Shown: positions 22,234 through 33,190 of the stretch, piece after piece
Numbering within the stretch: position 1 is the first letter of the stretch
Layout of the letters: every line of letters begins with the position of its first letter
From: Dermacentor variabilis
Taxonomy: Eukaryota > Arthropoda > Arachnida > Ixodida > Ixodidae
Assembly: GCF_050947875.1 (NCBI RefSeq)
Contig: NC_134572.1
Location: forward strand, 123,003,105-123,067,104
Direction: 5' to 3'
DNA: 64,000 nt
Notes under the pieces: model-generated
Database searches by the model: none
The model's input: only the letters and a program-made list of their open reading frames with translations
What the model was told of the DNA's origin: nothing
Program-made: the position numbers and the translations under genes

Positions 22234-22340
22234 CAGCAGCAGCAGCAGCAGTAGCAGTAGTAGTAGTAGTAGTAGTAGTAGCAGTAGCAGTAGCAGTAGT
22301 AGTAGTAGTAGTAGTAGTAGTAGCAGTAGTAGTAGTAGTA
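22153..22340. repeat. compound trinucleotide repeat (GGA)n(TAG)n(CAG)n at LINE 3' end
   Basis: Starts directly after the LINE 3' terminus (GTGGATAAAGAGGAGG), first as GGA units, then TAG with CAG interruptions. It is stop-free in some frames, so it creates long poly-Leu, poly-Thr and poly-Ser open frames that are not genes. Likely grown from the LINE's own tail. Confidence 0.92.
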
Positions 22341-24938
22341 ACCTTCTCAACACAGTCTAAAGCAGTGCAACACTCTGCAGCGTTCTGCGATGGCACGAAA
22401 AAAAAAAGGTACTCGGTGAAAGGTAAGCTTTTACGAATGATAATTTTGCGTGGGACCGCACGCACTGGGAATACTTTCACCTACACGCAGCTAGAAGACG
22501 TGCAAATCGCTCGGACAATTTACCCTTCTCCGTCACTTTTCCGTTAGGTTCTTCTTTTCGTTTTGATCGGTGATGTATATGCATTACGTTCCCACACTGC
22601 ATATCTCGTCGCAAACGTGCGTGCACGCCAAGTCTCACTCGATGTTTTGCTGGTCGCAGGCTGAATCCAGTTAAGCGGGAGGGATCGAGCAACGCGTCCT
22701 TCTCAAACTTACCGACAGCGCCGAGCTACAAATGTTATTAACGTTCGCTTCGAGCTACCTGCGGCCCTTCCGCAAACATTTCTCCTCTTTCTGCTCACAG
22801 CTGCTGCCACTTTTTTTTGCACTTTTTTCTCATTAATATCCCGCATCACTTCCACTTCCGTCTCAGCCCACGTCCCATCCAAATGCACATCCCAGATTCA
22901 CGCAAGCGGTCTCGCAAAACTTCATCCCTTGGGCTGAGTTGCTGCTTCCGGGGACAAAAAAAGCAGCATCGTCATCGAAAAGTCGGGCACGTTTCATGCT
23001 TGAGCGCTCAAGTAAACAAACCAGCGAGAGCGATTTATAGAAGAAGCGATTTGTAGAAGCAAACGCGACAAAAAACCGGCTGCGAGTTCGTAAACCAATT
23101 ATGATTATCGCAAGACCAGGCTTAGCTGGAACTGCAGGAAGCTGCGTAATTCAATGAACACGGTGTAATGAGAACGATTTCTCTATTGCGCTGACGTGAC
23201 AGCACGAGGGGAAACCCGAAGGTAACGATCGAGCTAACAAGTGCGTAGAGCCCCCAAATCATGGCGGTCTCAGCTGCAGCCCTAGGAACTCGATGTGAGC
23301 GCGCGAAAATCCTTGTGACGTGGATGGGGCCGTATACAGTTGAATGCACTTTCAGTGAGTCGCATAAGTTTGTGGTGAATGCCAGGAAGTTCTTGGAAAA
23401 GAAAACTTTTTTTTTAATTCAGTGACGCGTACACCTGCGAGCAGGAGTATTTGGGAAAAAAAGAAAACAACCTGATTTACTCGTACTTCAGACGCACGAA
23501 GTGAAACTGATGAGTGCACTGAAAATGTTTAATGAAAGGGTTGGACTACGCAGCCCTCGATTTCCAATTATATTCATAGCCGTAGAAGAAAAATCGACTT
23601 TATAGCGGAATCCATGGTCCGTATATTTTCACTGCTCAAGCGAGTACGTGTTATATCACCTGCTGGCAGGTCTCTGTGTTATTGTGAGCTGCCCTGTCAT
23701 GGGCAAGTACTGATCATGGCGCTTAGTAAATCGTAGAGCAGTGCCTGCGGCATTCCGAATTAATTTATTCGAGCCCAAACGTGCCAAGAAATGGCTTTAG
23801 AATTTACGAAAGATTCATTTCTGGCCTTTTCTATGTCTAGCCCAGTATATCGTAGTCCTGATCTAAAAGAAAAATAAAGGTTTTTCATCTGAAAGCACAA
23901 CAAAGCTACAGATCCACAGGACTGATTTTTCTACTGGTCTGAGGCTAATATTTTCCTGCGCCCCATACAAAGCGATATCACGGAGATAATGAAGGCGCAG
24001 AATCTGACAAATTTCCTTGCAGTACGCGTTTGAAGAGGGATCGAGAATTCCTTGTAATAAGGTATGAATAAAAGCTATCGTACTGCTTTCATCAAGCGAA
24101 CGCTTCAATCATGTTTATTTCCCCCATATATCCTATATCTTCAAGCATTACTTAACGATAGATCCTTCAAGAACGTACGTTATAGCGTAGTATCATTCCT
24201 TTTGTTTTGTTGAAAGAACGCGCATCGAAAGTGGCAGCTAAAGTAAGTGTTTATTTCACTATCTGCTTGTGTCGCTGCAGGTCTCATCCATTTTTTTTTT
24301 AATAATCGACAATGAACGGCAGGAAGACAAGCATGGGAGAGGAAACGCATCGTAAAACTTCTGATTTCATAGAGCGTGTTCTTTTAATTTATTTCGTTTC
24401 TCACTTTTATTTACCGATTACAAAATAGTAAGCATGATTGTCCCATATATTATACCATTTTATTTGCACGGTTTACAGAACAGGAGCCTATGATGCAACA
24501 ACAGACGCTATAAACGAAGAAAATGATAGTCCGCGTGAATAGAACGGTTCTTCCGAATGTTGAGATTTTAGAACAAATATGCCATGTGTCACGTTACTGC
24601 TCAGATAACCACCTACCTGTCGCAAGCAGGTATAGTCAGCAAGCGCACATTTGTATGTTTTCCGGATAGAAGTACCTAAAAGCAAGCAACTTCGTTGTAA
24701 CATTTGAGGAACGCCGTCGAAAGGCATGAACATGAATGCACAGGCGTCCTTTTTTGTGTTCTATGGGTGCTAATCGTTCCGTGTTAAAAACCTGAGTGTG
24801 AGCAAGCACCAATTATACAAGCGAATGTTCGGGACCCAATTTAGGAAACGCGACGAAGCTTCTGTGTCGTGTTTTTCTTGCTTTCCTAAGTGACTGGCAT
24901 GGCATACCTTTTAGGAGAGTATTGCAACTTATGTTTAA
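22341..24938. other. unassigned sequence
   Basis: Nothing recognisable. Open frames are below 85 codons on both strands. Short homopolymer runs only. Confidence 0.35.
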
Positions 24939-25067
<129 letters not shown>

Positions 25068-25377
25068 GCTCGAGCTCAGCAGTTTTAAAAAATTAATTAT
25101 CTATATATCCGCCCACACATAGGATACTTCTGCGGTCGATGCGTAATCGGCGTACAAGCGATGTTGTAGTCAGACGGGCACTGTATTCCTAGAATGTCAT
25201 GAGCCCCTGCGTCATGAATGACAGATAGCTTCGCCGCACAGTAAGACACAAGATATTCTACTAATATCTACACCCGCGGCACATCACGACAAGGAATAGT
25301 CGTTCTTCAACCATAACTTTCTCGATTCTGACATGCCACTGCGCGAAGCGGACGCAGGCAGCATTGCTTATAATGCA
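25068..25377. other. unassigned spacer
   Basis: Between the ATT repeat and the LINE 3' end. No feature seen. Confidence 0.4.
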
Positions 25378-25720
25378 TCACTGATAGATAGATAAACTTT
25401 ATTAAAAGAATAATCAGAAAAACCGCTAATGGTCGGCGCCCTTAGTCCAGGGCTCCGCTGGCTCTCGCCATCTTCTCAGCTCTCTTAATCAGCTTGAGCT
25501 GGTCGTCGAGGGCCGAGCTGGACAGCAGTGCCTCCCATTGCTCCCTCGTTATGTTCGTGTCAGGGTGTTCTATGTTGTGTAGTGTGCACTCCCACGTAAT
25601 GTGGTATAGGGTTGGTGTGGCTCCACACCATGGGCATTCGTCCCTGTAGGCTGTGGGATGTATCCGATGTAATATGTGTAGGTTCGTGTAAGTGCCTGTC
25701 CGGAGCCTGAGGAATCACCG
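25378..25720 (-). mobile_element. LINE 3' end with intact C-terminal knuckle
   Basis: A 5'-truncated LINE. Its 3' UTR is short and ends in TTTAATAAAGTTTATC with a TATC-type tail (plus strand GATAGATAGATAAAC). The coding part is open with no stop or shift. The break at about 25715-25720 marks truncation at insertion or a later junction. Confidence 0.88.
25442..25714 (-). pseudogene. C-terminal part of LINE ORF2 (zinc-knuckle region)
   Basis: A 91-codon open segment from FLRLRTGTYTNLHIL to the terminal ASGALD and stop. It contains CPWCGATPTLYHITWEC, a Cys-x2-Cys-x8-His-x4-Cys pattern as found after RNase H in I-type LINEs. Downstream, REQWEALLSS and LIKRAEKMARASGALD complete the C-terminus. 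No start is present because the element is truncated. The intact frame suggests a fairly young insertion. Confidence 0.85.
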
Positions 25721-27987
25721 TAATTTCGGACGAAAAACTAGGCGCTCCTCCTTTCAGCATGCAGAATGGTTGTAGAAATTTGTGACTTCGTATTGTCACG
25801 GACATAACACGGACTTTTTTTACTTCTCGCTCTCTTCGCAGCTGTCTTTGTGCTTGAGAAAACGCTAACCTGCTGTGGAAAAAAAAAACACATTTTCCAG
25901 CGTTCCTGCTTTCCTGTATACCCGCGCCGAAAAGAATATCGTTCTATCCTAGCCCGGGCTCAAATCCTCATACGGGTGGCGGATATAGGATACGTCACCA
26001 TCGTTAGCTTGGAGGTGCCCTCGTGGGAGGCAGGGAAAGGAATCCCCGAGGGGAGCGAAACTGGAATGAGTCGAGCAAGCGAGCGCCGTACAGCATTCCA
26101 TGTTACCCACAGCTGGAGCCGATAAACAGAAGATGAGGAAAGCAAAAGAGAAAATCACGACAAAGACTCCAATAGTGATGCGCACGGGGCAGAAGAGACG
26201 CGAGACTAAAGAATAAAACAAAAAGAACGGCGACCACAAAAACAGCAACAATGAAACGCGAAGCCAAAACTGCGATCGTAGGGAAGATGTTCATGCGGAC
26301 TCGCGGCTTCAGCAGCGGCGGCAACGGCAGCGGCATCCGAGTGTTTTATCGTAGCGCACGCAACGAGGGGCCCCCCAGAGGAGAATGAGCTGTTCCTGCC
26401 ACTGCTTGTCTTGCGCCAAAGTACGCGGTGGTGGGACGAGTGCTAATAGCGATCGATTCACTCAACCATCGATCTTGAATAGAAATGGGCCAGGAGGTAA
26501 GGTGGTAGCGTTACAAACAAAGCGAAGACAGAACCTTAGACGCGCACCCCCGAACAGCGCAGGCAGCGACGGTGTGCGTAGCATCCACGCCATGCTTATC
26601 TCTCTGTGTGTGTTCTTCCCAACTCTTTCACCTGAACCGCCAGCTTTTCTTAGCTTTTTTTCCTCCTTTCCCATATGTCGCAGTGACTGTTTCAGCATTC
26701 TTGCTTCCTTTCCCTTTTTGTCGTTTTTTCTACCATTCCCAGACGTCGATCCTCCTCCTTAGCTGTGTGCCGATTTACTGCGAGCTCTGTGCACTTTTTC
26801 GCTTGTTGACTGTTTTTCGCAAACAGTCTTTTGCTTACGAGATACGGCGCCCCGCTGGTCATCCATGTCTCCAGAGGTAAGAAGTAGAAAATCGAACTTT
26901 CGTGCGCGGAACGGCCAGCCTGAGCACTACAAACAGAAAGCCTAAGTGCGAAATTTTTTAGTTGCGTTCAAGTTTGCTAGCGAAAACAAGCACGTTAAGC
27001 GGAAGAAAGCAGAATGCTGTGCTTCCAGCATACCCTTTGTTTCGTGAGTGTTGTTAATACCGTTGAAGAGATACGGAAGGGAAACACTACGACAGGGTAG
27101 ATATGAATGCTGCAAGTGATTCAATATACAGCTGCAGAAGTGCAGGATGTAGAGCTAATGCGTGAAAAGCTGCCACGACCAGAGACAGCGAAGTTTTTCT
27201 CAGAAAAGCCTTTTTTCACAAAACGCCGGTTTGCGAGAACATAGCCATACGTATTTCCAGACGATCGCAGATCACCCCGTAAAGCAACAACTTCAGTATC
27301 CTTGATTTTCCCACACATGCAGAGCCTCGAGTTCCCCGCTATTAACAATCATCTGTTAGATGTGCATGGTTTGTCTTCTTTACATTACCGCACCATAGCA
27401 ATGCCTCTCTTTCAACCAAATATTTCGGAATGCCATCATCCCACCGATGATTCATAAGGGTCGTGTCTCGAACGTCCAAGCAATAAGCAATAATGCTTTT
27501 CTCTATCGATGAAGCGTTAGTGCTTCTTTCACACCCTTTGAAACTTGCCGTTTTTTATTCAGCTATTGGAGCTTGCAGAGAAGCTTGGCTAACTGCTTTC
27601 ACAAAATGTCGCGCTTGAAAAGGCAAATTTTTTAACATGAAATCAAATTGAAGACAACCAGCGAACGCTCCGCAAACCGTCTTGGCATCGTACAGCCTAC
27701 GAAGCATGATTTAGAGTGATTCCATATGTTGCGCATAAAATACAGCCTTTTCTTGGTGCTGCATTGGTTATTTAAGGTAACTACAGCATCGAAACCACAA
27801 AAATGCAATATAACTTCGCATAAAATTGTGGAGGCTTTCCGTAACATGTTCCCACTTCATGCAGTATAGCTTCTAAAAGGCGTCGTGCGTGTTTCATTCG
27901 ATGCACTTTTCTGTGATTATGATACCAACCGTGCCATAGAACAAGATGAAATGGGGTTAACCCAGGTGCCGGATTGTTATTGATCGC
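25721..27987. other. unassigned sequence
   Basis: No gene or repeat family recognised. 25950-26560 is relatively GC-rich with purine-rich strands. A 125-codon frame at 26385-26762 is low in complexity (Ser/Phe/Pro-rich) and without a domain. Confidence 0.35.
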
Positions 27988-28460
27988 ATCATGAAAAGCC
28001 AACAAACAAAGCCACCAAGGACAACATAGTCCTTGGTGTCTGTTTGTTGGCTTCTCATGATACGATTAATAATAATCGGGCCCCTCGGTTAACCCCCTTA
28101 GCCTGTTAGCCTCCACCCCGGAAGATCACGTACTCGTGACGTCTGTGGCAGAAAGGATGTTCCACATCTGCCGCCAAGTTTTGTGAGTGGTTGTGTTGGC
28201 TAACACTCCCAAGGTTAGTTCTAGCAGTAACACATAAATACCCAAGAAAGTGGATGGGGAAACGGCGCCGCGGTAGCTCAGTTAGTTAGAGCATCGCACG
28301 CGTAATGCGAAGACGTGGGATCGTTCGCCACCTGCTGAAAGTTGTTTTTTCATCCACTTTCATTGTCATTAATTTATCATTTCTTTAATTCAATTAGTAA
28401 GTACAAGTAACTTCCCCTTTGTTGTCTTTGGTGTCCTTGTTTGTTGGTTTCTCATGATAC
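27988..28460 (+). mobile_element. composite repeat with terminal direct repeats, inverted tail and tRNA-like core
   Basis: A ~40-bp motif (CTTGGTG...TGTTTGTTGGYTTCTCATGATAC) occurs at about 28022-28063 and again at 28418-28460 in the same direction, bracketing ~355 bp. An inverted partial copy at 27988-28021 pairs with 28030-28061 to form a 32-34 bp hairpin. Inside are CGGTTAACCCCCTTAGCCTG, CCAAGAAAGTGGATGGGGAA, a tRNA-like segment and TTTTTTCATCCACTTTCATT. Direct terminal repeats plus a short inverted tail is the layout described for Penelope-like insertions, so a non-autonomous relative is possible. A SINE with a palindromic tail is the alternative. Confidence 0.7.
28267..28338 (+). pseudogene. 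tRNA-like sequence (Thr-CGT-like fold)
   Basis: GCCGCGG acceptor, GTAGCTCAGTTAGTTAGAGC D-arm (A box), and anticodon stem TCGCA/TGCGA with loop CGCGTAA, giving a nominal CGT anticodon. The T-arm GTGGGATCGTTCGCCAC has one mismatch, and the 3' acceptor CCTGCTG no longer pairs fully. The base before the nominal anticodon is G where tRNAs have U33. It is part of the composite repeat, not a working tRNA gene. Confidence 0.75.
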
Positions 28461-31400
28461 AACAGTGCCATAGGAAATACTGTAATGACATTTTGCGCAC
28501 CCTCTAACAGAAATACGCTTTAGACAGCCGAGTCTGCCTTTCGCAAAGCAACATTGTCGGTCTCTCCTACAGCATGTTTCACTCTATTGCTATAGGTGTA
28601 GTTACCAGCATATAGTTCATTTTTTATAGCTGTATGTGTCATTAAGAATCATTACATCGTGTCGTCTCCAAGGAAAATATTAAAACGTAACAAAGATGCT
28701 AAAGATCTTATTGGTTGTTCTCTTATGTCAGTAGCACTTCGTTCTCGCTGAGTCATAATGTGTAAGAACTGCAAGCTGTGGTCAAATGCCAAAACAAAAA
28801 ACAAAATCGCAAACGCAACTTTTTTATTCATTCATGACAAAAAAAACAAAGGGTTAATTTTAGTGAAGGCCAATTTGAGCCTTACTTTCCTAATGGACAA
28901 TTAGCTACTACAATTACGGGAAGTAAATTATGTTCACGTTGCCACTTTCGCAACGCGTGCTGTTTTTCAAGTGAGCAAAAGGCGGATTGTATATGCGAAT
29001 ACGCTGCATAGAACATACAAATGGTAGCTTTGTGTGCTGAAAAGAGTAATTCCATCTCCTAGTACTTACTGGCAACATAACTTGATTCTATTTCCAGGTT
29101 CCACAGCTATTTGTCACGCAAGGGTGTGATTCCGTTGCGTATGTGTGGTCTCAGTAAAAGACTGTTCCCTAAAGCACCACATGTACAACAATTAATGGCG
29201 TTTTCGCCTAACTGCCAAAGAGCTTGCAATAAATAAATGAGTTAATCCGGCTTCAAAACAGGTTCAGTGGAATAAATAATCAGTTTAATGATTCATGGTG
29301 GATTCATAGGCAAATCACACGTCTGAATTTTAATTTACCAAGGCTTCATTAATGTCGGTCGCACTTTGGAGGAACTCACTGCGCAACAAACGTTATTTTC
29401 TCGAAAGCTTATTCGCACATTCTAAAACAGTCATTAATAATAGGGTACCGAATTGGGACTTGTTAGTAGATGTAGATCCCTAAAAACGACAAACACGACG
29501 AAGGCAGTGCCCGCATTATTAAGCTGTATGGGCGCCTATTTCTTAAGGCTCTTGGAACTTTACGACTTAGAATGTATAACACGGAAGATAAACTATGAAT
29601 GAAAGAGTGCTTTTTATTAGTTCTGTGCATCGTCCGCTCTATCTAGCATAGGCTGTATTTCTTAAGCCATTGTCATCAGTTTTCCTAGCGTACATATTTC
29701 ATGCAGTCACTACAAAGTTATTTAGCGGCACACTGGCCCAAGCTACTCTTTAGCCGGGAAGGGCACGTTTATACTCTGTCACCTCGAAAAGTCCATTCTG
29801 CAGCCTTGCAAAGAAGACGTGGTGTTGAATTATGCACTGCTTTCTCCATTCCTACTCTGTAGCTACACACAGAAGCAACAACAAAGACAAAAAGCTCTGT
29901 AGGCATCAACTTTACATTTCTCGAACTGTGCTAAACTGACAAACCCTTCAAGTTTGAGTTTACCAAACGTTAGTACCTGACCTAATGGCGGAGTCAGCGC
30001 CTTTTCAAGCAGCTCCAAAACTTCGCCGCCAACCTTTCTCGATGCGCATCGTCACACGCGAGGTTGTCAGCGAGGCGTGACGTCATTGCTGAGGCCGGCT
30101 CAAATGGCTGGCGCTATTTTTTTTTCACTATTTCTTCGGCACGCCTGGCATTGCAGTCGTAGAAATGCAGACTGGGGACGCGAAAAAGTCACTTTTATAC
30201 AAATGGCGTAGTTTCAACAAAGTGAACAGTGCCTATTCACGAAGAACGCGCGGAAACGTCTTTTTTTTTATTGCAGCGATGTTTAGGTGATGCAAAATGG
30301 ATTGAGAGATAAGCCTAGAGGTAAGAAATATGCAGTTACCGATTGGCCGACAGTCCGTCATTGATCCAAATACAGTAGACTCCCCTGGCTGTCTGAGCCA
30401 GTCAAGCGACGAGAGACCAATCGCGGTGCACCTGCTGACGTTGTAGGAGGTTGTGCTTTTGTACCTGCTCAGAACTTCGCGTTCTGTCAGGTGGAGTAAA
30501 CGTAGGATGCGTAGCCACCACGCAGAAGAAAAAAAAAACAGACTGCGTGGCCGCTTGCCGCATTTTATAATCTTCTGAATCTGATGCTACCGTTATAGGA
30601 CGAGAAAGGAGGCAAAGGACTATCGGAATGCGCATCTGTGCTGAGGGAAGCGAAGGAGGCGGAGTTCGACAAATTAGAGGGCTTTAGTTTCAATTAATAA
30701 AGGTCGTGCTCTTCTTTCAGTTCAGAGTAAAAACAACAAAAAAGCGAGGCCAGCTCAGTAAAAGAAAGACGAATCAAGACAAATAGTTCATACGAAAAAG
30801 ACAACTTAAGTTCCAACGGTATTCGAATAATTGGGAAGTCTCAGCCCGAAGCCTGTCTTCCAGCTTGGAACCTGTTTTCTTCAGGGTACCTCCTTGTCCT
30901 CAAGGTACCGGTCTTTTTCAGGGCAAAGACAAGGCACCCGACGAATAAAAGTCGCTGTGTCGAAACATCAGCTCCAGGGAGATGTTTCTGAGAGCGCTGG
31001 GCCCGTTTCCTGCATCCCGTCTCGTGCTGTTCATAATTCTACTGTTTGACAAGATGAACCAACCAGCACAAATAAACACGCTTCTGTCCTCGTGTTCGTC
31101 CTCTGTCGAAGCTGAGCAAAATAATTATTTCTAGGTATAGGCAAATATGTTCAAACACTAAATGGTTATAAATTAGTGCAGTGCAACTTCCGCAGAAATT
31201 TTGTTGCAAGCAACCAGTAAAATAAGACGCGGAAAGGAAACCTATAAATTTAATTGCAATCACAAGATCAAGCGGTAAACACAACTATTTTATGAATGTA
31301 TACAAAATACACGAAAAAATTTTCGCGAGCAGGCTGTGGTTCACGACCCTACAAGAGGGCTACCCCCTCTCTTCCCTCTCCCTAAAAAGGAAAACACTGA

Positions 31401-32241
31401 CGACTAACTTGGCGTATAGCACTAAAAGATTCCTCGACAAAGACAATGTTTCGGGTGGAAAACAAGAAGATTTAGATAAAGAGTAACACCAAAATGCGCA
31501 AAAGAAGCTGCAAGTATCACAGGCTGGGAGAATCACTGCTCTCGAGTCAAACGGAAAAATTGGACCGTTTTGAGGAGGGACGGGAATTCTGAGCGATAGA
31601 GCGAGCTATAAGATGTTTGCGCCCTCTTGCCTTGACTGCCTGAAGCGTTCTCTCTCTCTCTTGCTCGCCTGTCATCCAGATCAGCCCGTTTCCAAAATAA
31701 TTCGTGGACCGGCCCCAGTGATGGCACAGTGATGTCCGGCCGTAACAGTGTTGGCTGCAGCGCGTTTCAGAGTGGTGATTTGAAAGTGGCAATGCCTCAG
31801 GCTCCGCAATGTCGGGCGCAGCGTTGGACGTGCCGCACCCATGCCCTGCGATTCTAACTGGTAGCAGCTGTGCGTTGCGAGAAGTACCGTACCGCTTTCG
31901 TCGTTCTTGAGAAAACATGCGCTGCTTCGATAGCTTAGACTGATCCGTTATCGAAAATATTTAGCTGGTTTTGTGTATTGCATGCTTGACAGCTTATGTC
32001 TCAATGGCTTCTACATCTCAGTTCGTTCAGGCGCACGGAATTTGTGCCGAAGTGTTCCGGTCGTTTGTTGGCAGCCAAAGCCACAATGCCTATTTTCTCG
32101 CTGGCCAACTGCCGCCATGTTTTCGACTTCGAGCACGCATATCTTTGCTTGATGGGCTTTTTTTATTTTCGCGTTGTGGTGATTTATATTATATATGTAC
32201 ATATGCGCCAAAAATCCGAATTTTGTATGTGGCCATACACT
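28461..32241. other. unassigned sequence with one repeat-like relic
   Basis: Mostly without recognisable content. 30890-31065 has GTGTCGAAACATCAGCTCCAG and TTTCTGAGAGCGCTGGGCCC. It resembles the CTTGTCGAAACGTTGTCTCC motif at 12841, so both may come from one Penelope-associated 3' region. That link is weak. Confidence 0.35.
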
Positions 32242-32455
32242 AAAAAAAATTATGGGGTTTTACGTGCAAAAACCACTTTCTGATTATGAGGCACGCCGTA
32301 GTGGAGGGAAATTTCGACCACCTGGGGTACTTTAACGTGCACCTAAATCTAAGTACACGGGTGCTTTCGCATTCCGCCCCCACAGAAATGCGGTCGCCGT
32401 GGCCGGGATTTGATTCCGCGACCTCGTGTGCAGCAGCCCAACACCATAGCCATGC
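32242..32455 (-). mobile_element. tRNA-derived SINE (Ruka-like), inverted
   Basis: On the minus strand it reads GGCTATGGTGTTGGGCTGCTG, then ACGAGGTCGCGGAATCAAAT with a mutated B box. The shared body with CGTGTACTTAGATTTAGGTG follows, ending GTTTTTGCACGTAAAACCCC then ATAATTTTTTTTAG. The first ~12 bases of the head are replaced, so it is slightly 5' truncated. Confidence 0.9.
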
Positions 32456-32576
32456 GGCCATAGATTGTAAATGATTTTGACTGCAAATAGGCGCAGCCCA
32501 TAGGACAGAGCGAAGTCAAGCACTGTGCCTTAATCTTCCCTTCCTGTTTTCACGAACACTATACACCTACCACGGT

Positions 32577-32611
32577 ATACTTCAACATTCGCCTTTCGAA
32601 TGCTGAAGTAT
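32577..32611. other. 15-bp hairpin
   Basis: ATACTTCAACATTCG (32577-32591) pairs with CGAATGCTGAAGTAT (32597-32611) across CCTTT, with one A-C mismatch. Could be the tip of a small palindromic element. Confidence 0.65.
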
Positions 32612-32689
32612 GTTGCTTCCAATGGCGCCGTGGACTGAGTGGTCCCCCTACACATGGCTGCTACCCCTTCCCGTGTCATTACCAAAATA

Positions 32690-32692
<3 letters not shown>

Positions 32693-32732
<40 letters not shown>
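32693..32732. repeat. (TC)n microsatellite
   Basis: About 20 uninterrupted TC units. Confidence 0.97.
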
Positions 32733-32737
<5 letters not shown>

Positions 32738-33101
32738 CTGGTTGCATCACTCATATGCAATGAAAATGGAGCACCGTCTAATTCAATGCTTATTTTTTTG
32801 CCCAAATACAGCTTTTTACGCCCCGAAGGTTATGTGACCTCGAATGAAATTCGAGATCTCCATTCGATAATTCTAGTGAATACGTATGTATACTTGCAGC
32901 TGTTTCATATATAAACATCTACAAAATCGTATTTAACATTTAAACGTAGTTGTAGTAGAAGGAAGGAGTCTGGCGACACCTACCATATTATAGAGTAGTG
33001 AGTTAAAATAATACTGCAGTCTTGCACAACTTTTACACCTGTCGTGGTGCTAATGTCGGCACTCATGTCGTCCTCCTCACACCCTATATATAGCTTATCA
33101 C

Positions 33102-33190
33102 TCCTTCCTTCCTTCCTTCCTTCCTTCCTTCCTTCCTTCCTTCCTTCCTTCCTTCCTTCCTTCCTTCCTTCCTTCCTTCCTTCCTTCCTT
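33102..33190. repeat. (TTCC)n microsatellite, about 22 units
   Basis: Pure CCTT/TTCC tetranucleotide repeat. It yields a Glu-Gly-Arg-Lys repeating open frame on the minus strand, which is an artefact. Confidence 0.97.

Noticed and set aside
21973..22480. Poly-Leu, poly-Thr and poly-Ser open frames of 83-150 codons
   Set aside because: They are translations of the GGA/TAG microsatellite and vanish outside it.
28267..28338. Functional tRNA-Thr gene
   Set aside because: The acceptor and T stems are mismatched, the base before the anticodon is G instead of the invariant U33, and the segment is part of a larger repeat.
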